Source: Mesorhizobium amorphae CCNWGS0123 (GTDB lineage: Bacteria > Pseudomonadota > Alphaproteobacteria > Rhizobiales > Rhizobiaceae). Taken from it: a DNA stretch of 64,000 nucleotides. The stretch covers positions 1,734,001 through 1,798,000 of the forward strand of contig NZ_CP015318.1 of the NCBI RefSeq assembly GCF_001686985.1, written 5' to 3'. The position numbers were made by a program, and so were the translations under genes. Below the pieces are notes generated by a model. It saw only the letters and a list, made by a program, of their open reading frames with translations. It searched no databases and was not told the origin of the DNA. Shown piece after piece: positions 45,901 through 54,781 of this stretch; the stretch's first letter is position 1, and each line of letters opens with the position of its first letter.

Positions 45901-48291
45901 ATGACCGAACATTCGGCAACAACAGTCAACAACAAACGGATGTCCGACCAGGAGTTGCACGACGTTGACGCTTATTGGCGCGCCGCCAACTATCTGACGA
46001 TCGGGCAGATCTACCTGCTCGACAATCCTCTGCTTCGGGAGCCGTTGAGGCTGGAACATGTCAAGCCGCGGCTGCTAGGGCACTGGGGGACTTCGCCGGG
46101 CCTGAGCTTCATCTACGCCCATCTCAACCGCGCGATACGGCTTCGAGATGCAAACATGATCTATGTCTGCGGCCCGGGCCATGGCGGTCCGGCCATGGTC
46201 GCCAACACCTATCTCGAAGGCATCTACAGCGAGCTCAATCCCGACATATCTCTGGACGAACAAGGCATGCGCAAGCTGTTCCGGCAGTTCTCTTTTCCGG
46301 GCGGGATTCCGAGCCATGCTGCGCCGGATGTCCCGGGCTCGATCCATGAGGGTGGCGAATTGGGCTACGCGCTTTCTCATGCTTTTGGTGCAGCCTTCGA
46401 CAGTCCGGATCTCATCGTCGCCTGCGTGGTCGGCGACGGCGAGGCGGAAACCGGGCCGCTTGCCAGCGCCTGGCATTCCAACAAGTTCCTCAACCCGGCG
46501 CGCGACGGCGCGGTGCTGCCGATCCTGCATCTCAACGGCTACAAGATTGCTAATCCGACGATCCTCGCTCGCATCCCCGAAGACGAATTGCGCGCTCTGT
46601 TCGTCGGCTACGGCTACGAGCCACTGTTCGTCGAAGGCCATGAACCGACGCCAATGCATGAGAGGATGGCGGTTGTGATCGACGATGCGCTGGACCGCAT
46701 CAGGGCAATCCAGGACGAGGCTCGCGGCGGTGGCGCGATTGCACAGCGCCGACCCTGGCCAATGATCGTGCTGCGAAGCCCGAAAGGCTGGACCGGTCCG
46801 AAGGAAGTCGACGGGCTGAAAACCGAAGGCTTCTGGCGCGCCCACCAGGTTCCCTTGTCCGGCCTTGCGGAAAACCCTGAGCATTTGAAGATGCTCGAAG
46901 AGTGGATGAGGAGCTATCGGCCTGAAGAACTGTTCGATGCAATGGGTGCGCCTGTGGCCACGATCCGTGCCACTGCTCCGCAAGGCACGAGGCGCATGGG
47001 CGCCAATCCGCATGCCAACGGCGGCTTGCTGCGCCGGTCCCTTGAACTGCCCGGCCTACGGGATCATGCCGTTTCCGTCGAGCGACCCGGCACCGTTAAG
47101 GCCGAGTCAACGCGCGTGATGGGCAACTTCCTGCGCGCCGTGATGGAACTGAACGATGCCGCGAAGAACTTCCGCATCGTCGGCCCGGACGAGACGGCTT
47201 CGAACCGCCTTCAGGACGTGTTTGAGGTTACCGAGCGCGCCTGGATGGAAATGATCCTGCCTGAAGATGTTCATCTCGGGCGCGACGGCAGGGTTCTGGA
47301 AATTCTCTCGGAGCACACCTGCCAAGGCTGGCTCGAAGGTTACCTGCTGACCGGTCGGCACGGCTTCTTCTCATGCTACGAGGCGTTCATCCACATCGTC
47401 GATTCTATGTTCAACCAGCATGCGAAATGGCTGGATGCATGCCGCGATATTCCTTGGCGGCGATCGGTGGCGTCGCTGAACTACCTGTTGTCGAGCCATG
47501 TCTGGCACCAGGAGCACAATGGCTTCAGCCATCAGGATCCCGGCTTTATCGATGTCGCCCTCAACAAGAAGGCCGACATAGTACGCGTCTACCTGCCGGC
47601 GGACGCTAACAGTTTGCTCTGCGTGACCGACCATGTGCTGCAGACATGGGACCGCATCAACGTCATCGTGGCCGGCAAGCCACCGTCATGGCAGTGGCTT
47701 TCGATGGAAAAGGCGATCGTTCACTGCAAAACAGGTATCGGCATATGGGATTGGGCCTCGACGGACGGCGGGGCGGAGCCGGACGTGGTCATGGCCTGCG
47801 CCGGCGACGTTCCAACCCTGGAGACGCTGGCGGCTGTCCAGATACTCCGGCAACATCTTCCGCAACTCAGGATCAGGGTGGTCAACGTGGTCGACCTGAT
47901 GACGCTGCAGCCTAGGGAGCATCACCCGCACGGGCTGTCGGATCGCGACTTCGATGCGTTGTTTAGCACCGAAAAGCCGATCATCTTTGCCTACCATGGC
48001 TACCCTTGGACTATCCATCGTCTGACCTATCGGCGCACCAACCACGACAATATTCACGTGCGCGGCTACAACGAGGAGGGCACGACGACGACGCCTTTCG
48101 ACATGACGGTTCTGAACGGCCTGGACAGATATCATCTGGTGCTGAGTGTCCTTGACCGTATCCCTGAGCCGACCGGGGCGCATGTCGGACTGAAACAGAC
48201 CATGGAAGGCAAACTGATCGAGCACCGAGCCTATATCCGCGCCCATGGGCAGGATATGCCGGAGATCCTCGGCTGGAAGTGGGAGCAGTAG
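45901..48291 (+). CDS. xfp: Xylulose-5-phosphate/fructose-6-phosphate phosphoketolase
   Basis: Thiamine-diphosphate enzyme that splits xylulose 5-phosphate (or fructose 6-phosphate) with phosphate into acetyl phosphate and a triose (or tetrose) phosphate. The 796-residue length is normal. Landmarks include [40 protein letters not shown], the ThDP site [29 protein letters not shown], and the C-terminal [19 protein letters not shown]. It is followed within 67 bases by acetate kinase, so acetyl phosphate made here can yield ATP directly. It is 189 bases after the P-type ATPase; that gap shows no gene or box. Confidence 0.96.
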   Translation: MTEHSATTVNNKRMSDQELHDVDAYWRAANYLTIGQIYLLDNPLLREPLRLEHVKPRLLGHWGTSPGLSFIYAHLNRAIRLRDANMIYVCGPGHGGPAMVANTYLEGIYSELNPDISLDEQGMRKLFRQFSFPGGIPSHAAPDVPGSIHEGGELGYALSHAFGAAFDSPDLIVACVVGDGEAETGPLASAWHSNKFLNPARDGAVLPILHLNGYKIANPTILARIPEDELRALFVGYGYEPLFVEGHEPTPMHERMAVVIDDALDRIRAIQDEARGGGAIAQRRPWPMIVLRSPKGWTGPKEVDGLKTEGFWRAHQVPLSGLAENPEHLKMLEEWMRSYRPEELFDAMGAPVATIRATAPQGTRRMGANPHANGGLLRRSLELPGLRDHAVSVERPGTVKAESTRVMGNFLRAVMELNDAAKNFRIVGPDETASNRLQDVFEVTERAWMEMILPEDVHLGRDGRVLEILSEHTCQGWLEGYLLTGRHGFFSCYEAFIHIVDSMFNQHAKWLDACRDIPWRRSVASLNYLLSSHVWHQEHNGFSHQDPGFIDVALNKKADIVRVYLPADANSLLCVTDHVLQTWDRINVIVAGKPPSWQWLSMEKAIVHCKTGIGIWDWASTDGGAEPDVVMACAGDVPTLETLAAVQILRQHLPQLRIRVVNVVDLMTLQPREHHPHGLSDRDFDALFSTEKPIIFAYHGYPWTIHRLTYRRTNHDNIHVRGYNEEGTTTTPFDMTVLNGLDRYHLVLSVLDRIPEPTGAHVGLKQTMEGKLIEHRAYIRAHGQDMPEILGWKWEQ

Positions 48292-48358
48292 CCGGTGGAA
48301 ATCAGTGCGCCCAGCGGATCGGCAGTCCGTGTCCGTTGGCGGGCGCGGCGGACAGACC

Positions 48359-49525
48359 ATGAATGACCCGATTCTTGTCCTTAACGGTGGCTCGTCGAGC
48401 CTGAAATTCGCGGTGTTTCAGCAGCGTGACGACCTTCACCTGCTGGTGCGCGGCAGCATATCGTCAATCCGGCAACGTCCACGGCTGCACGTCGCTCCGA
48501 CGGCGCTGTCGTCCGGGATCGATCGGAGCTTGGGCGCAGGGTCGATCAATATCGCCAGCGCATTCGAAGTCGTGGGCTCCTTGCTTGCGGACCGCGGACT
48601 CCTACGTCAGATCGGCAAGGTCGGTCACAGGATCGTCCATGGCGGACAGAATTTTTCCAAAGCAGCCATCCTTGATGCGGAGACGACGAAGGCCTTGCAT
48701 CTGCTCGAGCCGCTCGCCCCGATCCACCAGGCCATCAATCTCGAAATCGTCAGCTTGGCAGCTCGGCTTTTGCCTGACGCTCTCCAGGTCGGATGCTTCG
48801 ATACGGCCTTCCACGCGCGGCGGCCGGAACTTGCCAAGCTCTATGGCTTGCCCCGCGAGTTCTCGGAACAAGGCGTGGTTGCCTACGGCTTTCACGGACT
48901 TTCCTTTAGCCACATCGCAACGAAACTTCGCAGCCGCTACGGCGCGAGCGCCGGGGGCCGGGTGATCGTTGCCCATCTGGGCAGCGGAGCAAGTCTATGT
49001 GCGATGAAGACAGGGGCAAGTGTCGCCACCACTATGGGGTTCTCAACGCTTGATGGCCTCATCATGAGCACACGTTGCGGCACGGTCGACCCCGGCGTGA
49101 TCCTGTACCTGTTGCAGGACCAAAAGCTGTCATTGGATGAGCTGTCCAACCTTCTCTACGAGGAATCCGGTCTGCTGGGTGTCTCCGGCATCTCGGGGGA
49201 TATGCAGACACTGCTAGGCTCGAGCGACCCTGCAGCCGCGCGAGCCGTCGATCTCTTCATCTATCGTGTCGGGCGCGAGATCGGGTCACTTGCCGCGGCC
49301 CTTGGAGGTCTCGAAACCCTCGTCTTCACCGCGGGCATTGGCGAGCACGCACCTGTGATCCGGCAAAAGATCTGCGAAGCCGCCGAATGGCTTGGCGTTG
49401 CGGTCGACAATGATTTGAACCAGAACGACGAAGAATTGGTCAGCAGCCCGCAGTCCCGCGTCGACGTCCTTGTCATTCCCGCAGACGAGGAAGCCGCGGT
49501 CGCCAGGGAAATCCTCGACGTCTGA
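48359..49525 (+). CDS. ackA: Acetate kinase
   Basis: Transfers phosphate from acetyl phosphate to ADP, giving ATP and acetate. The 388-residue protein has the ASKHA signatures ILVLNGGSSSLKFAVF at the N-terminus, VGHRIVHGG, the substrate-site CFDTAFHA, VVAYGFHGLSF, AHLGSGASLCA, and VFTAGIGEHAPVIR, all intact. The ATG at 48359 is set by the conserved N-terminus; the longer frame from 48245 overlaps xfp. With xfp it forms a complete phosphoketolase-acetate energy branch. No phosphotransacetylase gene is present in the window. Confidence 0.95.
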   Translation: MNDPILVLNGGSSSLKFAVFQQRDDLHLLVRGSISSIRQRPRLHVAPTALSSGIDRSLGAGSINIASAFEVVGSLLADRGLLRQIGKVGHRIVHGGQNFSKAAILDAETTKALHLLEPLAPIHQAINLEIVSLAARLLPDALQVGCFDTAFHARRPELAKLYGLPREFSEQGVVAYGFHGLSFSHIATKLRSRYGASAGGRVIVAHLGSGASLCAMKTGASVATTMGFSTLDGLIMSTRCGTVDPGVILYLLQDQKLSLDELSNLLYEESGLLGVSGISGDMQTLLGSSDPAAARAVDLFIYRVGREIGSLAAALGGLETLVFTAGIGEHAPVIRQKICEAAEWLGVAVDNDLNQNDEELVSSPQSRVDVLVIPADEEAAVAREILDV

Positions 49526-49567
49526 ACAAGAGCTTCGCTGCGGCCTGCATCTGCGCGAGACCGGTCG

Positions 49568-50083
49568 CTACCGGGGCAGGGGGGCGCCGAGCTTTCGCCG
49601 AACCAGGAGCAGAGTCGGGTCGTCGGGGTCAGTGGTGACAGTGAATCCCATGTCGCGCTCAAGCTCGATTGCAGCACGATTCTCACGGCTTTCGATCGAC
49701 TCGATTGTCTCGAGGCCGATCCCGTCGGCATACCTTGCGATATAGGCAAGCAGTTCCCAGCCGACGCCAAGATTCTTGCGGTCCTGGCGAATGCAGATAG
49801 CGACTTCGCCGCGCCGGTCGGCAGCGTCGCTGGCGAGCGTCGCCACTGCGATCAACGCTCCGTCGGTCGAGAACGCCAGAAAGTTATTGATATGCGGATC
49901 GTCGGAGCAAGTCATCGCTACCAACCGTTCATGCGAGACCTCTTTCACTCCGCCGAGAAAGCGGAAGCGCAGATCTTGCGGCGTCACATGGGTGAAGAAC
50001 TCCGCCAGGGTGGGCTCATCTTCGGGGCGTGCGCGGCGTACATCGAAGCGAAACCCGGTATGCGTGGTAAGCGTGCTAACCAT
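49568..50083 (-). CDS. GNAT-family N-acetyltransferase
   Basis: 171 residues with the GNAT fold: RRARPEDEPTLAEFFTHVT at the N-terminus, the strand AVATLASDAADRRGEVAICI, the acetyl-CoA pyrophosphate loop QDRKNLGVGWELL (related to the consensus Q-x-x-G-x-G), and SRENRAAIELERDMGF. Single-domain relatives sit beside acetate/acetyl-CoA and stress genes and often acetylate proteins such as acetyl-CoA synthetase, but the substrate is unknown. It is tail-to-tail with ackA and downstream of the FixK-like regulator gene, on the same strand with a 72-base gap. Confidence 0.82.
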   Translation of the reverse strand: MVSTLTTHTGFRFDVRRARPEDEPTLAEFFTHVTPQDLRFRFLGGVKEVSHERLVAMTCSDDPHINNFLAFSTDGALIAVATLASDAADRRGEVAICIRQDRKNLGVGWELLAYIARYADGIGLETIESIESRENRAAIELERDMGFTVTTDPDDPTLLLVRRKLGAPLPR

Positions 50084-50155
50084 CGTTATATATGGTCTCC
50101 GATCCGAGGTTGTGCTGCGGCGCCGTTGTCGTGTCTCTTTCTAAGGCGCGCGCCC

Positions 50156-50803
50156 TCACTCACTCATGTACTGAAGCGCGTCCTGCTTGACGATTTCTAT
50201 GCTGCGCAGGTTCAGCAGGCGGATGACGCCCTTGTCCTTCAGCCGGGTGAAGACTCGCGACACGGTCTCGATTGTTAGGCCGAGATAGTCGCCGATATCC
50301 ACGCGAGACATCGGTAGATCGACCTGCTGCAATCCGCCTTGCCGCTCTGCCATGTCGACCAGGAACGCGGCCACCCGTTCGATGGCATTCTGGCGACCGA
50401 GGACCAGGAGGTGTTCCTGCGCCCTGGTCAAACCTTTGAGGGCCAGGGGCAGCAACTGGCGGGAGACATCCACCCCGGCAGCGAACCGATAGACCCGGAT
50501 GCCGGTCGCGTTGATTGCTTCGGCGAAGAAATGATGTGTCGTGTCGGCTTCGAAACCGAATGTCTCGCCAGCTAAGTGGAAGGCACTTATCTGCCGGCGA
50601 CCGTCGGCAAGGAGGCGATAGATGCGGACGGCGCCGAACTCGACCTGGTAGAGAGCTCCGGCCTTTTCCCCCTGCGCATAGATTTCCGAACCGGCCTGGA
50701 AGAAGTTGATGGGCTGCAACGGCACGCTGTCCAGAACTGCCGGCAGGCTCGACTGTGGCACGTGTGGCGGCAGTGAAATTGTGGAGGTCGTGTGAGCGTA
50801 CAT
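50156..50803 (-). CDS. Crp/Fnr-family regulator, FixK-like
   Basis: 215-residue regulator with a cyclic-nucleotide-binding-type sensor (about residues 25-140) and a Crp-type winged helix (about 145-215). The segment NAIERVAAFLVDMAERQGG, then LPMSRVDIGDYLGLTIETVSRVFTRL is typical of FixK/FnrN. The recognition helix contains ETVSR; Glu, Ser and Arg at these positions read the TTGA half-site in FNR. There is no cysteine in the whole protein, so it cannot hold an FNR iron-sulfur cluster. Four TTGAY-N4-RTCAA boxes lie in the island around it, and it is the obvious candidate to bind them. No box was seen before its own gene. Confidence 0.88.
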   Translation of the reverse strand: MYAHTTSTISLPPHVPQSSLPAVLDSVPLQPINFFQAGSEIYAQGEKAGALYQVEFGAVRIYRLLADGRRQISAFHLAGETFGFEADTTHHFFAEAINATGIRVYRFAAGVDVSRQLLPLALKGLTRAQEHLLVLGRQNAIERVAAFLVDMAERQGGLQQVDLPMSRVDIGDYLGLTIETVSRVFTRLKDKGVIRLLNLRSIEIVKQDALQYMSE

Positions 50804-51270
50804 GGCTGCTTCTCCGTGATCCGTGGCAACAGCTATCGCGCGAATCGGCGGGCAGCGAAATTCGGTTATGTCCCTACGGGAAACTACTTAGTGGGGGCAC
50901 CCAGACGACATTGCATCCGCCGAGGATGGCATGGCGCCACCGCTTGCCTCAACGCCAAAAAGACGGACTTTGCGATGCTGGCATGAGGAGAGCTGGCTGC
51001 ATCGCAATTGCATCATCAAGGTGGTCGGCGCAGGCCGCGGGGGCAGCATTGTTGGGTGTGCTCGAAGCCCGCACCGACCGAGGCGGCAGGGGCCGCCCTG
51101 GTTGGCGCTACAGCATATGAGAGAAGCCGGAACCTGCCCGAACGCCGAACTTGTCCTTATGCACATACTTAGGTTCTGCGCGCCTAAATGGATTGAAAAT
51201 ATCCATGGTAAGATTTGATTCAACTCAAAGCGCGGGCGCCCCGGAGGTTGTTGAAAAGCCCTGTCGCTAA
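50804..51270. other. 467-base gap with one imperfect FNR/FixK-like box
   Basis: No supported gene. TTGATTCAACTCAA at 51215-51228 differs from TTGAY-N4-RTCAA at one position (C for R) and lies 43-56 bases before the next ORF. The rest shows nothing recognisable. Confidence 0.4.
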
Positions 51271-51537
51271 ATGATCGGGGCAGGCCGCCATGTATTTTCC
51301 GCAATTCTGGTGGGCATGCTCGTGACGTCGTTTGTCGTGGCGATCTGGACCGGTGTGGAAACAGATTCGGGTTGGGTTGCACTCGGTTGGGCTGTGCTCA
51401 CACTGGTCGTCCTGCAAGTTGGATATGTCGTCCTGATCATTAGCTTGATGCTCAACCAGATACCGAAAACGGGAGCGGCGGCCTCGGCTTCGGCGAACCC
51501 GGCGCCACCGCTCCACGGAGACGGGGTCTCGCTTTAG
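51271..51537 (+). CDS. Small two-helix membrane protein, ExoX-like
   Basis: 88 residues: two hydrophobic helices (FSAILVGMLVTSFVVAIWTG and GWAVLTLVVLQVGYVVLIIS) and a short hydrophilic, Ala/Pro-rich tail. The topology and the second-helix LQVGY motif resemble the small exopolysaccharide-production repressor family (ExoX) of rhizobia. If correct, it would dampen EPS synthesis at the membrane. The ribosome-binding site is weak, and an imperfect FNR-type box precedes it. The family assignment is tentative. Confidence 0.5.
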   Translation: MIGAGRHVFSAILVGMLVTSFVVAIWTGVETDSGWVALGWAVLTLVVLQVGYVVLIISLMLNQIPKTGAAASASANPAPPLHGDGVSL

Positions 51538-51642
51538 GCGCGCGAAGCACGAGGGTTCTTGGACCGCATGCGGTCCCATTGACTTTGTTAGCGCCGTCGT
51601 TTGACTGGCAGGGCGAGCTTGCAAGGTCCACGATGGAAACGA

Positions 51643-52383
51643 ATGCGCATCGCGATCCTGTCTGACATCCATTCCAACCGCGAGGCGCTCGATGCGGTTC
51701 TCGAGGTGGTTGGCGAGCGCGGATGGGACGAGTTGGTATTGCTTGGCGATCTGGTTGGCTACGGACCCGACCCAGTCTATGCGGTCGAGACGGCTGCGGA
51801 CCTGGTCGATCGAGGCGCGTTCTGCGTCATGGGAAACCATGACGAAGCGATAGCCTTCAACAAGGGCGGCTTGACGGAGAATGCTCGGATCGCGGCCAGT
51901 TGGACGCGTGAACGCTTGACCTCGGCGCATGTCGATTTCCTGGCGCGTTTACCGGTGTCGTTAACGTCGGAAGGCCGGCAATATGTTCACGCCAGCGCGG
52001 AAAGGCCGGGAAAATGGCTATACATCCGCGACGTGGATTCAGCAGAGCGCTGCCTGTCTTCAAGCGCGGCCCGTTTCGTCTTCTGCGGCCACACGCATAT
52101 CCCGGCCATCTACTACGCGCTGCCAGGTCGCCGGCCGATCTGCTTTCAACCGCTGGCCAATGTGGCTGCGCCGTTATCCGCGGTCGGACGGCTCGTCGTG
52201 AACGTCGGAGCGGTCGGCCAGCCTCGCGACGGCAATCCGGCGGCCTGCTTGGCCCTCGTCGATACGCAGCGGCACGAGGTCTCCATGATCCGTGTGCCTT
52301 ACGACTACGAAGAGACCGCCCGAAAGATTGCTGACTTTGGGTTGCCGGCATGGCTGGGGACGCGATTGAAGATCGGACGATAG
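51643..52383 (+). CDS. Calcineurin-like metallophosphoesterase (YfcE/MJ0936-type)
   Basis: 246-residue dinuclear metal phosphoesterase with all five motifs: ILSDIHSN (residues 5-12), LLGDLVGYGPDP, VMGNHDEA, YVHAS and FCGHTHIP. Members hydrolyse phosphodiesters or phosphoprotein and nucleotide substrates; this long YfcE-like form is often linked to signalling genes. The ATG at 51643 starts directly at the conserved MRIAILSD. It is followed 16 bases later by the kinase-Usp fusion gene, so the two are likely co-transcribed and may work as an opposing kinase/phosphatase pair, although such enzymes are not usually protein phosphatases. Confidence 0.85.
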   Translation: MRIAILSDIHSNREALDAVLEVVGERGWDELVLLGDLVGYGPDPVYAVETAADLVDRGAFCVMGNHDEAIAFNKGGLTENARIAASWTRERLTSAHVDFLARLPVSLTSEGRQYVHASAERPGKWLYIRDVDSAERCLSSSAARFVFCGHTHIPAIYYALPGRRPICFQPLANVAAPLSAVGRLVVNVGAVGQPRDGNPAACLALVDTQRHEVSMIRVPYDYEETARKIADFGLPAWLGTRLKIGR

Positions 52384-52399
52384 GGTTGGAGACGATCTG

Positions 52400-53863
52400 G
52401 TGCAGCGGTTTGAGTCAGGGGCAATCATTGATGGTTTCGAACTGGTCGAACGACTGGCGTCCGGCGGCATGGCCTCGCTCTGGCGCGCAAACAGCCCGCA
52501 GTTCGATTTCCCGCTGGTGTTGAAAGTCCCTTTCCTGGATCCGGGAGGCGATGTCTCCGTCATACTGGGCTTCGAGGCGGAAGAGTTGATCCTCAGGCGC
52601 TTGTCAGGTCCGCATGTACCCCGCTTCGTGGCCTCAGGAAGCCTTTCACAAATTCCTTTCATAGCCATGGAGTTCGTGGCCGGCACAAGCCTGGCGCAGT
52701 TGATCAGCAATGCGCCACTGCCAGCTGACGAGGTCGCCAGGGTCGGCTCCGAAATTGCCAAGGCGCTCGCCGCCCTGCATCGCCAGAAAGTGGTGCATCT
52801 CGATCTCAAGCCCGAAAATGTCGTTCTTGCCGAGCGCGGCGCGGTGCTTCTCGATTTCGGACTCGCGCGGCATGCAGAGCTTCCCGATCTTCTCGGCGCG
52901 GAAAGCTCCGTGCCGATGGGCTCCGCCGCCTACATTGCCCCCGAACAAGTGCTTGGCGAAAGAGGCGACCCTGCAAGTGATCTTTTTGCGCTTGGCTGCA
53001 TTCTTTACCAGCTGACAACTGGCGAAGAGCCGTTCGGCCGGCCAGCGACTTTCGCCGGAATGAAGCGAAGGCTCTACCACGCCCCCAGGCCACCACGGGA
53101 CCTGAACGGAACCATTCCGCGGTGGTTGGAAGCAATCATACTGCGGTGCATGGAGGTGGACAGATCCAAGCGATATGTCGATGCCGCTCACGTCCTGTCC
53201 GATCTAAGGAACCCCGATCAGGTGGTGGTGACGGGGCACTTATCTCGGAGCAAGGGAATTTGGGCCACGATCCTCGGTCTGTTTCGCAAGACGGACGAGC
53301 GGTCGCTTGTCGGAATGCCGGCAGACCCCAGGCTTCAGGCCGGACCATCAATTGTTTTGGTCGCCGTCGATCTGGCCAACGGAAACGATCCGCTGGCACA
53401 GGAGGTGCTAGGCGAAACCGCGCGCGTCCTTGGCTCGCGAGAAGATTCGTGGCTGGCCTGTGTGACAGTCCTGAAGACCGAGATTATCGGCGACACGCTC
53501 GCGGTGGACGAGTCGGGCCGTTCGGAATATTTGAAGCGGCTGGTTGCACTGAAGGATTGGTCACGTCCACTCCATCTGCCGGAGGATCGCATCAGTTATC
53601 ATGTGTTGGAGGCGGTCAGCCCCGCCGATGCGATCCTCAACTACGCAGAACACAACGATGTCGGACATATTATTGTCGGCGCACGGGCTTCTTCAGCAAT
53701 TCGCCGGCACCTCGGCAGCGTTTCGACCAAGGTGGTAGCACAGGCGCTTTGCTCGGTTTCGGTCGTGCGACTGAAAGCGATTGAGGAACAAGGGCGCCAG
53801 CACAGCGAGGATCGAAGGCCGGCCGCGATCTCGCCGTTAGTTCGAGAGCAATCGATTGATTGA
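52400..53863 (+). CDS. Ser/Thr protein kinase fused to a C-terminal UspA domain
   Basis: 487 residues. The Hanks-type kinase spans about 12-275: glycine loop LASGGMASLW (19-28), ATP lysine K42 in VLKVPF, catalytic loop HLDLKPEN (133-140), DFG at 152-154, GSAAYIAPEQ, and DLFALGCILYQLTTGEEPFG. The catalytic aspartate is preceded by Leu, not Arg, so it is a non-RD kinase. No transmembrane helix follows. Residues about 317-465 form a Usp domain (PSIVLVAVDLANGNDP; HIIVGARASSAIRRHLGSVS). Usp nucleotide binding could regulate the kinase. The start is a GTG at 52400 with GGAG 9 bases upstream. It overlaps the opposing Usp gene by 27 bases, tail to tail. Confidence 0.87.
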   Translation: MQRFESGAIIDGFELVERLASGGMASLWRANSPQFDFPLVLKVPFLDPGGDVSVILGFEAEELILRRLSGPHVPRFVASGSLSQIPFIAMEFVAGTSLAQLISNAPLPADEVARVGSEIAKALAALHRQKVVHLDLKPENVVLAERGAVLLDFGLARHAELPDLLGAESSVPMGSAAYIAPEQVLGERGDPASDLFALGCILYQLTTGEEPFGRPATFAGMKRRLYHAPRPPRDLNGTIPRWLEAIILRCMEVDRSKRYVDAAHVLSDLRNPDQVVVTGHLSRSKGIWATILGLFRKTDERSLVGMPADPRLQAGPSIVLVAVDLANGNDPLAQEVLGETARVLGSREDSWLACVTVLKTEIIGDTLAVDESGRSEYLKRLVALKDWSRPLHLPEDRISYHVLEAVSPADAILNYAEHNDVGHIIVGARASSAIRRHLGSVSTKVVAQALCSVSVVRLKAIEEQGRQHSEDRRPAAISPLVREQSID

Positions 53864-54658
53864 TCCCTGTCTCAGCAGGGAGCGCGTCATACCGCCAAAG
53901 GCCCACTCACGAACCCGGCTGTGACCATAGCCGCCGGCGACCACAAGTTCGGCACCCATCCCACGGGCGAGCTCGGTGACGGCATCACAGGCGTAGTCAA
54001 GACCGACGTCTAGAACCTCCGATCGTGCTTTCACGCCGTGTCTCGTCAGGAACCGGACAACGTCGTCGACAGTTTCTCGTGCATTGCTCAGGTTCTGTTC
54101 CTCGATCGTCGCCACGAGCACATCCCGTGCGCCGGTCAGAAAGGGCATTGCATCGGTTACTGCGCGTCGAGCCTCGCGAGTGTCCTTCCACGCCACCAGA
54201 ACCCCTTTGGGGTCGGGCGGAACCAGCTTGTCAGCCGCAAGCAGCACGGGTCGTCCAGCCGACAGGACCAAACTACCGGCATCGACTATGCGGTGGCGGT
54301 CGCTGGCGACGCCCTTTGCCAGATTTCCTGTGACGATGAGATCGGCGGCGCGAGCATGCGTCGCGAGTAGACGTGTCGGATCTCCGATCTCCTCGCACCA
54401 GGACGCTCTGTCTCCGACAATGGACAGGAATTCTTCCCTTACGATTTTCAGGCGATCCTCGATTTCCGCCCTACGTTGACGCATTATCTCCGCCGCTGCC
54501 GCGCCGCCTTCGTCACCTGAGACAAACACATAGGCATCGGCCGCGGCGAAACCGACCAGCGTGGCCTCGAACCTTCGTGCCAATTCCCGCGCATACATCG
54601 TTCGCGGCGCTGCCGGTGAATCGATATCGAGTTGAACCATTATGGTGTTGAAAGTCAT
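53837..54658 (-). CDS. Universal stress protein, tandem UspA domains
   Basis: 273 residues with two Usp-like halves: an N-terminal half starting MTFNTIMVQLDIDSPAAPRT with ELARRFEATLVGFAAADAYV and DLIVTGNLAKG, and a C-terminal half with GVLVAWKDTREARRAVTDAM and LVVAGGYGHSRVREWAFGG, which keeps the ATP motif. Tandem forms of this kind are found in rhizobial and mycobacterial low-oxygen regulons. The ATG at 54658 has AGGAGG with 7-base spacing; a longer frame to 54733 is less likely. It is downstream of the groEL paralogue on the same strand. Confidence 0.9.
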   Translation of the reverse strand: MTFNTIMVQLDIDSPAAPRTMYARELARRFEATLVGFAAADAYVFVSGDEGGAAAAEIMRQRRAEIEDRLKIVREEFLSIVGDRASWCEEIGDPTRLLATHARAADLIVTGNLAKGVASDRHRIVDAGSLVLSAGRPVLLAADKLVPPDPKGVLVAWKDTREARRAVTDAMPFLTGARDVLVATIEEQNLSNARETVDDVVRFLTRHGVKARSEVLDVGLDYACDAVTELARGMGAELVVAGGYGHSRVREWAFGGMTRSLLRQGSINRLLSN

Positions 54659-54781
54659 TTTCATTCCTCCTGGACCCATCATCACGAATGCGGCGAGGCC
54701 AGTCCTTGCTCTGGTGTAGGCAAAAGCCCGCAAGCCATGCGGTGCTCGGGCATGATCGTCCCTTGCTGTCGTGGTCGGGAC

